Part shown: positions 8,548-17,330 of the stretch, in pieces
How the letters are laid out: every line of letters starts with the position of its first letter
Numbering within the stretch: position 1 is the stretch's first letter
Assembly: GCA_965216255.1 (NCBI GenBank)
Contig: OZ244148.1
Span: 4,898,001 to 4,962,000, forward strand
Direction of reading: 5' to 3'
Source of the DNA: G965216255 sp965216255
GTDB lineage: Bacteria; Bacteroidota; Rhodothermia; Rhodothermales; Bin80
Length of the DNA stretch: 64,000 bases
Position numbers and translations under genes: made by a program
Notes under the pieces: generated by a model
What the model was told of the DNA's origin: nothing
Databases searched by the model: none
The model's input: the letters and a program-made list of their open reading frames with translations, nothing else

Positions 8548-9318
8548 ATGGTCACGATTGCATTCTGCAACCACAAGGGAGGGACGGGCAAGACCACGAC
8601 GGCTATCAACGTTGCCGCCGCACTGGGGCTTTGCGGCTTTCAAACGCTGGTAATCGATCTGGATCCACAGGGCTACCTGTCCAGAATGCTCGGTATAGAA
8701 GAGCCGGACCATGCGGCTTCCTCCGGCGCCCTGTTTCAGCACGACATTGATCCGCGCGGCATCGAGAAGGTGGCGTACCCCGGATTCGATGTCTTACCAG
8801 CCTCTGGACAGCTTACCAGACAGATGCGGAAACTGACGAGTCCGGCGGATGTGCTATGGGTCAGGGAGGCGCTACAGCAGGGTACGGGGCATGACGTGGT
8901 TATACTGGATACGGCCGCTGCCGTAACGGTGTACAGTCTGAATGCACTGGTTGCATCCGACTATGTGTTCATCCCGGTAACGCCTGAATACCAGCCTGTT
9001 GTCGGAGCCGAACAAACGTATCAAACGGTGGTGACGGTGTCTGCCAAGCTGAATCCCAAAATGCATCCGCCCTGCTTTCTGCTCACGCAGGTGGACGCGC
9101 GAAAGCGGTCGCATCACCAGTACCGGGAGTTGCTGCGCTCCCGGTATGGCGAGCAGGTCTTTCGGCCGATGGTTCGTACCAGCGCCTCCCTGACTGCGTC
9201 GTGCAAGGAAGGCATGACGGTCTTCCGGCGCGAACCCTATTCCAGAGGCGCCCGCGACTATGCCAACGTGACGGACGAAATCATCCGGATTGTCGGGCTT
9301 AAGCCGAGGGAAGCGTGA
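8548..9318 (+). CDS. ParA/Soj-type ATPase
   Basis: 256 aa. The deviant Walker A is CNHKGGTGKTTTAINVA near residue 8; the A' motif is LVIDLDPQGYLSRMLG; Walker B is DVVILDTAA; the C-terminal part has MVRTSASLTASCKEGMTVF. This is the cytoplasmic ParA fold that dimerises on ATP and binds DNA nonspecifically, used for chromosome, plasmid or protein-complex positioning. There is no parB neighbour, so the cargo is unknown. It heads a tightly packed plus-strand gene run; its TGA overlaps the next gene's GTG start. Confidence 0.85.
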   Translation: MVTIAFCNHKGGTGKTTTAINVAAALGLCGFQTLVIDLDPQGYLSRMLGIEEPDHAASSGALFQHDIDPRGIEKVAYPGFDVLPASGQLTRQMRKLTSPADVLWVREALQQGTGHDVVILDTAAAVTVYSLNALVASDYVFIPVTPEYQPVVGAEQTYQTVVTVSAKLNPKMHPPCFLLTQVDARKRSHHQYRELLRSRYGEQVFRPMVRTSASLTASCKEGMTVFRREPYSRGARDYANVTDEIIRIVGLKPREA

Positions 9319-11723
9319 CGCCCTCTCCTGCCAAACGTGCGGTGGCGGTGGTCTTGTGGGTAGCCGGGAGCACGCTGGTACTTGGCGCACTTCATGTACC
9401 CATTGCGCAGGTTGCGGCCCTCGGACCTATGCTCGATCCGGCAAGGGGGCTCTACCGCAATGCACGCCTAGCCGAGCACCCGAGCCTGGCTCGCGTGCGT
9501 ATTCCCGGCCTGGAGTCAGGTGTGACGGTTGAGCGCGATGAACGCGGCGTGCCGCATATATTCGCGCAATCCGACCGCGATGCCACCATGGCGCTTGGCT
9601 ACGTGGTGGCGCAGGATCGTCTGGTACAGCTGGATTTCTTGCCCCGCGTGGCTGCCGGGCGCCTCGCAGAGATCTTCGGCCCCGATGCATTGGAAACTGA
9701 CCGGAACCTGCGGCAGACCGGCATGGATTGGGGTGCACGAAAGCTGGCCCGAATGTGGCAGGAGGAAGCGGGCCTGGAACACGACCTTACGACCTGGTTC
9801 GCTGCCGGAGCCAATGCCTACATCGATGCGCTGGCGGAGGCGGACCTGCCTTTTGAATGCAAGCTGTTCGGCTACCGGCCCGATCGGTACACGCCGCTGC
9901 ATACGGCCCGCCTTTTGCAATACTTTGCGTATGACCTCACTTTTCGCCACGATGAACCGTCCTATACCGTGCTCAGGGACCGGCTCGGGGAGGCCGACTA
10001 CACGGCGCTTTATCCTGCGGACAGCAGGATAAACGTACCCGTCGTGCCGCAGAAGTATGGAGCTGCGGCAGGCCCTGTTCCGGGTTCGCGTGCGATGGCC
10101 TCCGGACTCCAGGCCATGGAGCGTGTCCTGGCTGCCTGGGGCGCTGAAGGCTATCGCGTGCCTAAGGGATCGAACAACTGGGCGGTTTTCGGGAATAAGT
10201 CTGCTACGGGGGCCCCGATACTGGCAGGGGACATGCATCTTGATCTTACGCTGCCGGCCATCTGGTACGAGGTGCACATGGTCACGCCTGGGCTCAATAT
10301 TTACGGGGTCCTGCCACCCGGCACGCCGGTGATGGTGGAAGCATTCAACGATGCCCTGGGATGGACCTACACCAACACGGGTGCAGACGTGCTGGATCAC
10401 TATGCACTGGAGCTCGATGCATCGGGCCGGCACTACCGCTATGGCGGTGCGTGGCGCGCCCTGGAAAGGGTGCCTAACACGCTGCATGCCAGCGGGAGCC
10501 AGTCCGTGGTCGATACGCTGGTGTACTCGCATTTCGGGCCCGTAGTAGTCATGGATTCGGGTGCCGTGGCCCTGCGCTGGGTAGCGCACGAGCCGAGCCG
10601 CACACTCCGGGCGCTTTGGGGCATGAACCGGGCACGTACCAGGGAAGAATTTGACGCGGCCCTCGAGCATTTTGACGTGCCGGCGCAAAACATCCTCTAC
10701 GCGGATACGTCCGGTCATGTCAGTATCCGGTCTACCGGATACATTCCTGTCCGCAGGGCCGGCCATGGCGCGGGGCTGCTGGATGGAACCGCGGACGCGT
10801 TCGAATGGGTAGGCAGGATTCCGTTTGAGGATCTGCCGCATGCGCTGCTTCCAACACAAGGCTATCTGCTATCCGCCAACCAGCAGCCAACGCCGCCGGG
10901 GTCTGCCCACTACCTGGGGCACGACTGGCCCGATGCATACCGTGCGCTGCGCATCGACAGTCTTCTGCGCGCGCGTCCGCTCCACGGCGTGGAGGATTTC
11001 CTGCGCTATCAGTCGGATGTGCATGTTGTGCAGCGAGACCTGTTCGTACCCCTTCTGGAAACGCTGGAAGGGCTCACACCCAGAGCCCAGGCGGCGCGCG
11101 AGCGCCTGCTGGCATGGGATGGCGCCTCGATGGTGGACCGCGATGCTCCGCTGGTTCTTGACGTATTCTTGCGGAGCCTGCGGCGGCTGGCATGGGATGA
11201 ACCCGTGTTTGCGGGTTTGCCAGAGCCAAAGGAGATGACGCTTCTGCGGCTGCTCCGCGAAGGATCTCCCTGGCTGGACGTGGTGGAAACGGAGGCGGTG
11301 GAAGATGCCCCCGGACTGCTGGCCATGGCGCTGGAACGCGCTGCCGATACGCTGGCAGTGCGGTATGATGACCTGCAATGGGGGCGTCATCATACCGTGG
11401 TTTTTCGCCACCTGACGCAGACACCCGCGCTGCAGGCGCTGTGGAGTGGGCCGCATGCCTATCCGGGGTTCGATGAAACCATCTCTCCCGCCGGGGGGCG
11501 TCCGACGACGCACGGTGCCAGCTGGCGCATGGTCCTGGACTTTTCGCAGCGGCCACTGTCCGGCTACGGTATCTATCCCGGCGGCCAAAGCGGGCGCCCG
11601 CTAAGCCACCTCTATGACCTGCACGTTGGCCCCTTCCTGGAATTCGAGCACTTTATGCTGCACAGGCCCCGCGGACCGGGAGGACTTGCGAGCGTATCTT
11701 CACGTATAGCATTCAGTCCCTGA
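9315..11723 (+). CDS. Penicillin-acylase-type Ntn hydrolase
   Basis: 802 aa, the usual size. A hydrophobic N-terminal segment (VVLWVAGSTLVLGALHV) suggests export. The alpha-chain part carries RDERGVPHIFAQSDRDA and ALGYVVAQDRL. The autocatalytic cleavage and catalytic site is KGSNNWAVFG, with Ser286 as predicted N-terminal nucleophile of the beta chain, followed by GAPILAGDMHLDL. Family members are periplasmic amidases that hydrolyse penicillins, acyl-homoserine lactones or other N-acyl amides; substrate is not predictable here. The GTG start overlaps the ParA stop (GTGA). Confidence 0.88.
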   Translation: MTPSPAKRAVAVVLWVAGSTLVLGALHVPIAQVAALGPMLDPARGLYRNARLAEHPSLARVRIPGLESGVTVERDERGVPHIFAQSDRDATMALGYVVAQDRLVQLDFLPRVAAGRLAEIFGPDALETDRNLRQTGMDWGARKLARMWQEEAGLEHDLTTWFAAGANAYIDALAEADLPFECKLFGYRPDRYTPLHTARLLQYFAYDLTFRHDEPSYTVLRDRLGEADYTALYPADSRINVPVVPQKYGAAAGPVPGSRAMASGLQAMERVLAAWGAEGYRVPKGSNNWAVFGNKSATGAPILAGDMHLDLTLPAIWYEVHMVTPGLNIYGVLPPGTPVMVEAFNDALGWTYTNTGADVLDHYALELDASGRHYRYGGAWRALERVPNTLHASGSQSVVDTLVYSHFGPVVVMDSGAVALRWVAHEPSRTLRALWGMNRARTREEFDAALEHFDVPAQNILYADTSGHVSIRSTGYIPVRRAGHGAGLLDGTADAFEWVGRIPFEDLPHALLPTQGYLLSANQQPTPPGSAHYLGHDWPDAYRALRIDSLLRARPLHGVEDFLRYQSDVHVVQRDLFVPLLETLEGLTPRAQAARERLLAWDGASMVDRDAPLVLDVFLRSLRRLAWDEPVFAGLPEPKEMTLLRLLREGSPWLDVVETEAVEDAPGLLAMALERAADTLAVRYDDLQWGRHHTVVFRHLTQTPALQALWSGPHAYPGFDETISPAGGRPTTHGASWRMVLDFSQRPLSGYGIYPGGQSGRPLSHLYDLHVGPFLEFEHFMLHRPRGPGGLASVSSRIAFSP

Positions 11724-11737
11724 AGCCTGCCCGCCCC

Positions 11738-13222
11738 ATGTCCCAGGAATCTTCTGCGCGGTTCTCTTCCCGACTTGGCCTGCTCTTGAGCGTGCTGGGA
11801 ATGGCTATTGGAACCGGCAATATATGGCGCTTCCCCCGCATTGCAGCCACGAACAGCGGCGACGAGGGTGCCGGAGCGTTCCTGGTTGCCTGGGTGATAT
11901 TCCTGTTTGTGTGGAGCATACCGCTTATCATCGCCGAGTATGCGCTGGGATACAAGGGGCGCCGGAGTGTCGTGGGCACTATTGCCAAGATGGCGGGGAA
12001 GCGCTTTGCCTGGATGGGAGCCTTCCTGGGTTTTGTGGCCGCGGCGATTACCTTCTACTATTCGGTCGTGGCCGGATGGTGCCTGTTCTATTTTCTGCGC
12101 ATGGTAACGGGCGGCTTGCCGCTGACCGTGGAGGCCTCACAGGGCGTCTGGGACGGCTTTCAAGAGACCGGATTCCCGCTGTTGTTCCACGCCCTGGCCA
12201 TCGGTTTGGCGGCACTGGCCGCATGGAAGGGAATCCGGAGCATCGAGCGGGTCAACAAGATTCTGGTGCCGACGCTTCTTGTCATTGTTCTCATTGCGCT
12301 GGGCCGGACCCTCACGCTTGACGGCGCATGGGAGGGCATCTCCTTTCTCTTCACGCCAGATTGGGCCACGCTGACAAGGCCGCGGGTGTGGCTCGAGGCC
12401 CTGACCCAGAACGCCTGGGATACCGGTGCCGGATGGGGGCTGGTTCTGACCTACGGCGCCTACATGCATGCACGGCATGGCGTGGTGAAGAATGCCTTCA
12501 TCACGGCAGTTGGCAACAACACGGTGTCGATACTCGCCGCCATAATCGTCTTTGGCACGGCATTTGCTGTACTTGGTACGCAAATGGGCCAGACAGACAT
12601 ACTGGAGGTCATGCGTACGAGTGGACCCGCAGCGACGGGCCTCACATTCATATGGATGCCCCAGCTGTTTGCCGCGATGCCGGCAGGTGGCTTGTTCGCC
12701 GCGCTGTTTTTCCTTGGCCTCTCCTGTGCGGCCCTGAGCTCGCTCATATCGATGATTAACATGAGCATCCGCATTTTCGTCGATTTCGGTTTTCGTCGAA
12801 GCCATGCCACCGTGGGTGTATGTGTCGTGTCCTTTATTCTGGGCATTCCGTCGGCCATCTACCTGGGCTTTTTTGAAAATCAGGACTTTGTGTGGGGCAT
12901 AGCTCTCATGATTGGCGGAATCTTCGTCGCCTTTACCGTCATGCGGCAGGGCGCGCGCCGCTTTCGCCTGGACGCCATCGATGGCATTGCCGGCGACTGG
13001 AATGTGGGCCGCATCTGGGACATTATCGTGGCCTTCGTGGTGCCGATTCTAGGTGCCGTTCTGCTCATTTGGTGGCTGTGGATGTCCGCCACTGACTATG
13101 CTCCAGATACCTGGTTCGACCCCACCGATCGATTCAGCGTCATGACGTGCTTCGTCCAGTGGAGCCTGGTCATTGCAAGCCTGCTGCTTCTGAATCGCTG
13201 GATGGTGCGGCGACTTACATGA
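11738..13222 (+). CDS. Sodium:neurotransmitter symporter (SNF) family transporter
   Basis: 494 aa with about 11-12 hydrophobic segments. TM1 holds the diagnostic GMAIGTGNIWRFPRIAATN, a close match to the SNF sodium/substrate-site motif of LeuT-like transporters, followed by GAGAFLVAWVIFLF (TM2) and IPLIIAEYALG. TM6 is near NAWDTGAGWGLVLTYGAYM. Members carry amino acids or related amines with Na+ across the inner membrane. ATG 11738 lies 14 nt after the acylase stop, so import of a product released by the acylase is an attractive but unproven link. Its TGA overlaps the next ATG. Confidence 0.9.
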   Translation: MSQESSARFSSRLGLLLSVLGMAIGTGNIWRFPRIAATNSGDEGAGAFLVAWVIFLFVWSIPLIIAEYALGYKGRRSVVGTIAKMAGKRFAWMGAFLGFVAAAITFYYSVVAGWCLFYFLRMVTGGLPLTVEASQGVWDGFQETGFPLLFHALAIGLAALAAWKGIRSIERVNKILVPTLLVIVLIALGRTLTLDGAWEGISFLFTPDWATLTRPRVWLEALTQNAWDTGAGWGLVLTYGAYMHARHGVVKNAFITAVGNNTVSILAAIIVFGTAFAVLGTQMGQTDILEVMRTSGPAATGLTFIWMPQLFAAMPAGGLFAALFFLGLSCAALSSLISMINMSIRIFVDFGFRRSHATVGVCVVSFILGIPSAIYLGFFENQDFVWGIALMIGGIFVAFTVMRQGARRFRLDAIDGIAGDWNVGRIWDIIVAFVVPILGAVLLIWWLWMSATDYAPDTWFDPTDRFSVMTCFVQWSLVIASLLLLNRWMVRRLT

Positions 13223-13842
13223 AACATGAACGGTTTGAGACTATGGGATATATCTGGGGACTAACCGGTCTTGCCTGCCTTGCCAGTGCGCTCACCGTGG
13301 CAGCCCAGCCTGCCGAGCTTCCTATCGGGACGGCGCTGCCGGCTCAGGACCACGTTGTCAGCTTGGTAGGCGGTACAGAGACTACCGTCGGTGCGTTGAC
13401 GGGAGTCCGGGGCACGGTGATTATTTTCTGGAGCAATATGTGTCCGTGGAGCGAGGGCTATACCGAGCGCGTGACGGCGCTTAGCGAGGAGGCCGCACGC
13501 AGCGACATATTGCTGACCCTGGTTAACTCGAATGATCCCGAGGCTTTTCCGCAGGAGACGGCGGCCGCAGGAGTTGCCGCCGGGCATCCCATGCCCTACG
13601 TGGTGGATTCCGGAGGTGTACTTGCCAGAGCGCTGGGGGCGTTTCGTACGCCCCATGTCTTTGCATTTGATGCGGACCGAATCCTCGTGTATGCCGGTGC
13701 GGTTGACGACGCCCCGGCAGATGCGGGAAATGTCCAGGAAGCCTATCTGGAGACCGTCATACGCTCGCTCGCGGACGCAGAAGCGCCGGCGGTACCGCGT
13801 ACCAGGGCCTTCGGCTGTCGCATACGATTCCCCGGCGGTTAG
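13219..13842 (+). CDS. Exported PRX-like redoxin
   Basis: 207 aa from ATG 13219, which overlaps the transporter stop (ATGA) and gives a plausible signal peptide (IWGLTGLACLASALTVAAQP). The fold is thioredoxin-like: VIIFWSNMCPWSEGYTER with a single Cys75 in the usual redox loop, then VNSNDPEAFPQE, PMPYVVDSGGVLARALGAFR and TPHVFAFDADR. The C-terminal TRAFGCRIRF matches the tail of the PRX_like1 subgroup, whose ends carry a conserved FGC. Probably a periplasmic thiol peroxidase or related redoxin. The later Cys may be the partner. Confidence 0.75.
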   Translation: MKHERFETMGYIWGLTGLACLASALTVAAQPAELPIGTALPAQDHVVSLVGGTETTVGALTGVRGTVIIFWSNMCPWSEGYTERVTALSEEAARSDILLTLVNSNDPEAFPQETAAAGVAAGHPMPYVVDSGGVLARALGAFRTPHVFAFDADRILVYAGAVDDAPADAGNVQEAYLETVIRSLADAEAPAVPRTRAFGCRIRFPGG

Positions 13843-13847
13843 GCAGG

Positions 13848-14789
13848 GTGACGATCAAGTTCGTAGAAGAGCACTTCCATTGCCCCTCCTCAGAGGCAGA
13901 GCTCGAGGCGATGATGCAGTGCGCTATGGCTTACCAGAGGGCCAATTGCCCGGTGTACCGGCAGTTTTCCCGGACGCACAGGTACTTGCCGGTTGCGGCC
14001 TTTAAGCACGGCCCCGTGACGACGTTTTCGGCACAAGATGCTGAGTCCGTTTTCGAAAGCAGCAGTACGGGCCGGGGTGCGCCAAGTCGGCACTGGGTAA
14101 GACGCCTGGCCGTGTATGAGCGCGCCGTGTCTGTACACTTTGAACACATCTTCGGCGCCGGCCCCTTTACCATCCTGGCCCACCTCCCGCGTTATGCCCG
14201 GGCTTCTTCCCTGGTCCATATGATGCACTTGCTGATCGGGCGCTACGGCGATGCGGCAAGCGGATTCTTCCTGGACAATACGGACGCGCTAAAAAGAGCG
14301 ATGGCAAGGGAGCGTCCATTGCTGCTTTTCGGAGCCGCGTTTGGGCTGCTGGATCTTGTGGAGCGTCGCGCCTGGCCGCTGCCCGAAGGCTCGCGCGTCA
14401 TAGAAACCGGAGGCATGAAGACCTACCGTCGGCAGATGGCCAGGGCAGAGCTGCACCGGCGTCTGGCACAGGGCTTCGCCATAGGCGAGGCCCAGATCTG
14501 GAGCGAATATGGCATGTGCGAGCTTATGAGCCAGGCATATGCACGCGGAGGCGGCGTTTACTATCCGCCGGCCTGGATGCATTTTCAGGTCCTGGATCCG
14601 CATTCGCTGCACGAACGGGAGGAGGATGTTCCGGGAGTGCTTGCCGTATTTGATCTGGCAAACCTGCACTCGGCCTGCGCTCTGCTTACGGAGGATCTTG
14701 CCGTGAGGCGCGGTGAAGGGTTTGAAATCCTGGGGCGGGTTTCGCCAAGTGAACTTCGCGGCTGCAATTTTCTCTTCGAAGGCACGTAG
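13848..14789 (+). CDS. LuxE-like acyl-protein synthetase / adenylating enzyme
   Basis: 313 aa from a GTG start 5 nt after the redoxin stop. Features typical of the LuxE/CoF synthetase group are an N-terminal helical part (YQRANCPVYRQF), the ATP-binding loop FESSSTGRGAPSRH, the GGMKTYRR motif, IWSEYGMCELMSQAYARGG (adenylate-forming 'YGMTE'-like motif) and a C-terminal GVLAVFDLANLHS with LTEDLAVR. In luminous bacteria LuxE activates fatty acid for LuxC; in Bacteroidota the pair occurs without luciferase, and its product is not established. Paired with the LuxC-like gene 2 nt downstream. Confidence 0.78.
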   Translation: MTIKFVEEHFHCPSSEAELEAMMQCAMAYQRANCPVYRQFSRTHRYLPVAAFKHGPVTTFSAQDAESVFESSSTGRGAPSRHWVRRLAVYERAVSVHFEHIFGAGPFTILAHLPRYARASSLVHMMHLLIGRYGDAASGFFLDNTDALKRAMARERPLLLFGAAFGLLDLVERRAWPLPEGSRVIETGGMKTYRRQMARAELHRRLAQGFAIGEAQIWSEYGMCELMSQAYARGGGVYYPPAWMHFQVLDPHSLHEREEDVPGVLAVFDLANLHSACALLTEDLAVRRGEGFEILGRVSPSELRGCNFLFEGT

Positions 14790-14791
14790 CC

Positions 14792-15847
14792 ATGGGCGAG
14801 TTCGATGCCGTGGTGCGTGTGGCGCAGCGATGGCTCGACCCCGAGTACGGGCCCAGGGCGCGCGCGGTGAATCGCACACTCGCTTCTGCCAACAGGTTTA
14901 CGGGCGAGGCTCTGGCCTTTGCCATAAACCAGCAGATGCATCAGATTACCCGGCACGGGCTGGCGTCCTGGCTCGCGGCCCGCAAGGCGCGGCATCCCTG
15001 CAGGGTAGGAGTCCTCAATGCGGGCAACGTCCCCCTGGTCGGGCTTCAGGATCTTCTGGCTGTCGTGCTGACCGGTCATGCGTACGTGGGCTCGCGCTCT
15101 TCCAGGTCTCCGGAACTGTTGCCGGCATTCCTGGCGTGTCTCAGGGACGAAGCGCCGCTACTCTGCGGTAGGTTCGTCTCTCCGGCTGCGCTTTGGGAAG
15201 AGGCAGACGCCTTGATTGCAACGGGATCGGATGCCACCGGGAGCTGGGTAGAGGAGCAGGCGCGCACCCACGGATTGCCGGCCGATCGGCTGCTGCTTCG
15301 CGGCCACAGCTATGCTGTGGCGGTGATAGACGGGCAGGAGACCCTTGATGACCGGGAAAGGCTGGCAGAAGACATCCTGCTGCATGAGGGCATGGGCTGT
15401 CGGAGCGTGGCGCTGGTCTGGGCACCGGCTGGCCTTTCCCCGGATCCCTATCTTGAGAGCCTTGCGGCGTTTCGCGGCGTCTTTCCGGCGCACGCGGCCA
15501 CGCCCGATGCATTATCCGTGCAGCGGGCCTTCCTCGAGGCACTGGATCGGCCGCACGCCTACGGAGAAGGCCTCGAATTCCTTGTCAGCAGGGGCGACCC
15601 GGAGCCGCAGGCCCCGGGTCATCTGCGGTGGACGCAATACGATGACATAGCCCAGGTGGCGCGTTTCCTTCACCAGGAGCAGGATGTCATCCAGCTGGTC
15701 GTGGCGCCGCCAGCCGTTTCTGCGCGGCTTCGGATACCGATGCCCATACAGCCTCCAGGATACGCGCAGCGCCCCGCGCTGGACTGGCGCCCGGACGGCA
15801 GGGACACGGTAGGCTTTCTGTGTGGTCTCGGCAGGCGCTCCGACTGA
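14792..15847 (+). CDS. LuxC-like acyl-CoA/acyl-protein reductase
   Basis: 351 aa. The nucleotide-binding part shows GVLNAGNVPLVGLQDLLAV and AYVGSRSSRSPELLPAFLA; the catalytic loop is LHEGMGCRSVALVWAP with Cys203 as the likely thioester nucleophile. It is shorter than luminous LuxC (about 480 aa), as in the Bacteroidota group. Predicted to reduce an acyl thioester to an aldehyde with NAD(P)H after activation by the LuxE-like neighbour. No luxAB-like luciferase or dedicated thioesterase is in the window, so a lipid, aldehyde or alcohol role is inferred. Confidence 0.78.
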   Translation: MGEFDAVVRVAQRWLDPEYGPRARAVNRTLASANRFTGEALAFAINQQMHQITRHGLASWLAARKARHPCRVGVLNAGNVPLVGLQDLLAVVLTGHAYVGSRSSRSPELLPAFLACLRDEAPLLCGRFVSPAALWEEADALIATGSDATGSWVEEQARTHGLPADRLLLRGHSYAVAVIDGQETLDDRERLAEDILLHEGMGCRSVALVWAPAGLSPDPYLESLAAFRGVFPAHAATPDALSVQRAFLEALDRPHAYGEGLEFLVSRGDPEPQAPGHLRWTQYDDIAQVARFLHQEQDVIQLVVAPPAVSARLRIPMPIQPPGYAQRPALDWRPDGRDTVGFLCGLGRRSD

Positions 15848-15897
15848 AACCCTGTGTGTGCCATGGGGTATCGCATGCAGACGTGAAAATTACACTC

Positions 15898-16275
15898 ATG
15901 GAGCAAGACGGGGCGGGAGGAGCCGGTGATTTTGACCGCATCGCTACCCTTTCGCAGGAAATGGTCCGTGATATTAGCGCCTGGCTCGAGTTGAGGACGG
16001 CGCTGCTTGAGGCGGAGGTGGAGCAGCGCATCAAGGCGCGGCAAAAGGTCTTCGTGGCCTATGGCGGAGCCGCGTTTGCGGGGGGCGCAGCGTTCGTCTT
16101 GCTACTTATAGCCGCCTCGCTGGGGCTCGGCGTGCTTCTTGGGCACGCGGCCCTGGGCTTTCTGACGGTCGGCGCGGTGCTGGGCATGGTTGTGTTGGGC
16201 ACGTACCTGTTTCTGAGACGTTTTGATGCAGATGGAACCCGAAACCATAGACAGAAAAAGCCGGACCGTAGCTGA
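15898..16275 (+). CDS. Small membrane protein, phage-holin-3-like (DUF1469 type)
   Basis: 125 aa from ATG 15898 (a longer frame exists, but its extra residues look non-homologous). An amphipathic N-terminal helix (IATLSQEMVRDISAWLELR, then EAEVEQRIKARQ) is followed by two transmembrane segments, VFVAYGGAAFAGGAAFVLLL and ALGFLTVGAVLGMVVLGTYL, ending in RRF. This is the layout of PF07332-type proteins, often next to DUF3618 and ElaB-like genes as here. The molecular role is unknown; envelope stress is a common suggestion. The 3' end overlaps the next gene by 53 nt. Confidence 0.65.
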   Translation: MEQDGAGGAGDFDRIATLSQEMVRDISAWLELRTALLEAEVEQRIKARQKVFVAYGGAAFAGGAAFVLLLIAASLGLGVLLGHAALGFLTVGAVLGMVVLGTYLFLRRFDADGTRNHRQKKPDRS

Positions 16276-16669
16276 GCTGAGGCGTGAGCTGGATCGGAAA
16301 GCGGCGCGAATCCAGGGCCGTCTGCAGGCCATCGGAGGTGAGATGGCGACGCTGACGGCTTCGGCGCCGGAAGCCTTGCTTCGTCACCCGCTCGTGGCCA
16401 CAGGCGGGGCACTGGTTGCCGGTGTGCTGGTAGGCCTGGTTGCAAGCGGCCTTGGCCGGCGAAATGCCCGGCGAGACGAGGTGCTGGACGTGGTGAGCGC
16501 TCATTTGGTGAAGGCGGTGCGCGACCACCTGTCCTCCGGGGCGGATGCGCCCACTGCCGAGGCCCCGGAACGGGTGTCACGGCTACTTGATCGGCTGATA
16601 CCCATAGCCGTTGACATGGGGCTTTCGGCGCTTGGTCGAAGGGCCGGCAGGCGCGAAGGATCTGACTGA
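16223..16669 (+). CDS. DUF3618-like membrane-associated protein
   Basis: 148 aa. The N-terminal coil (TVAELRRELDRKAARIQGRL) matches the DUF3618 pattern of a short helical segment; a glycine-rich transmembrane helix follows (TGGALVAGVLVGLVASGLG), then a basic and helical C-terminus. Its start lies inside the preceding gene, so the two are translationally coupled. Function is unknown. With the upstream holin-like gene it forms a small envelope pair of the kind seen in many Gram-negative bacteria. Confidence 0.6.
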   Translation: MMQMEPETIDRKSRTVAELRRELDRKAARIQGRLQAIGGEMATLTASAPEALLRHPLVATGGALVAGVLVGLVASGLGRRNARRDEVLDVVSAHLVKAVRDHLSSGADAPTAEAPERVSRLLDRLIPIAVDMGLSALGRRAGRREGSD

Positions 16670-16678
16670 ACGAGTCCC

Positions 16679-17317
16679 TTGGACGGCACAAGAAAGACAC
16701 GCTTTGCGCTATTTGGCCCTCCTGGTGCCGGCAAGGGCACGCAGGCCCGGCTTCTTGTCGCCCGCGGCGGCCTGGAGCATATCTCCACGGGAAATATGCT
16801 CCGGAGTGCCATCAGCAGCGGTTCCGAACTGGGGCGCGAGGCCGCGCAGTACATGGACCAAGGGCGACTGGTGCCGGATCACCTGGCGCGTAGGATCGCC
16901 GAGGATGCCGTTTGCGCAGCCGGGCGGGACAACTTCGTGCTGGATGGCTATCCCCGTACTCTGCAACAGGCACGGTGGCTGACGCAATATCTGGGAGCAA
17001 GACCGCTAGAGGCGGTGCTCTTCTTGCAGGTCTCGGTGGAAGAGGTGCTCCGGCGCCTTTCGCGGCGCCGGATGCATAAGCAGTCCGGCGAGATCTACCA
17101 CCTGGACACGAGGCCGCCCATAGGGATAGATCCCTCCCTTATATTCCAGCGGCCCGACGACCGTCCAAAGGCCATCCGGGAGCGCCTGCGGGTGTACAGC
17201 GTACAAACCGAACCGATCGCAGCTTTCTATCGGGGCCGGGGGAGTTTGGTAGAGGTGGATGCCGCCGGCGATGCGGAGACCGTCTATGCGCGCATCGCGG
17301 GGGTCCTTGCAGATTAG
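16679..17317 (+). CDS. adk: Adenylate kinase
   Basis: 212 aa, standard length, from a TTG start (no ATG fits before the P-loop). P-loop GPPGAGKGTQ spans residues 13-22; the AMP site has HISTGNMLR and VLDGYPRTLQQA; the lid shows GEIYHLDTRPP and FQRPDDRPKAIRERL. It converts ATP + AMP to 2 ADP in the cytoplasm. The lid has no four-Cys zinc site. It sits 9 nt after the DUF3618 gene and 13 nt before the prenyl synthase. Confidence 0.93.
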   Translation: MDGTRKTRFALFGPPGAGKGTQARLLVARGGLEHISTGNMLRSAISSGSELGREAAQYMDQGRLVPDHLARRIAEDAVCAAGRDNFVLDGYPRTLQQARWLTQYLGARPLEAVLFLQVSVEEVLRRLSRRRMHKQSGEIYHLDTRPPIGIDPSLIFQRPDDRPKAIRERLRVYSVQTEPIAAFYRGRGSLVEVDAAGDAETVYARIAGVLAD

Positions 17318-17330
17318 CGCAGACGCAGCC

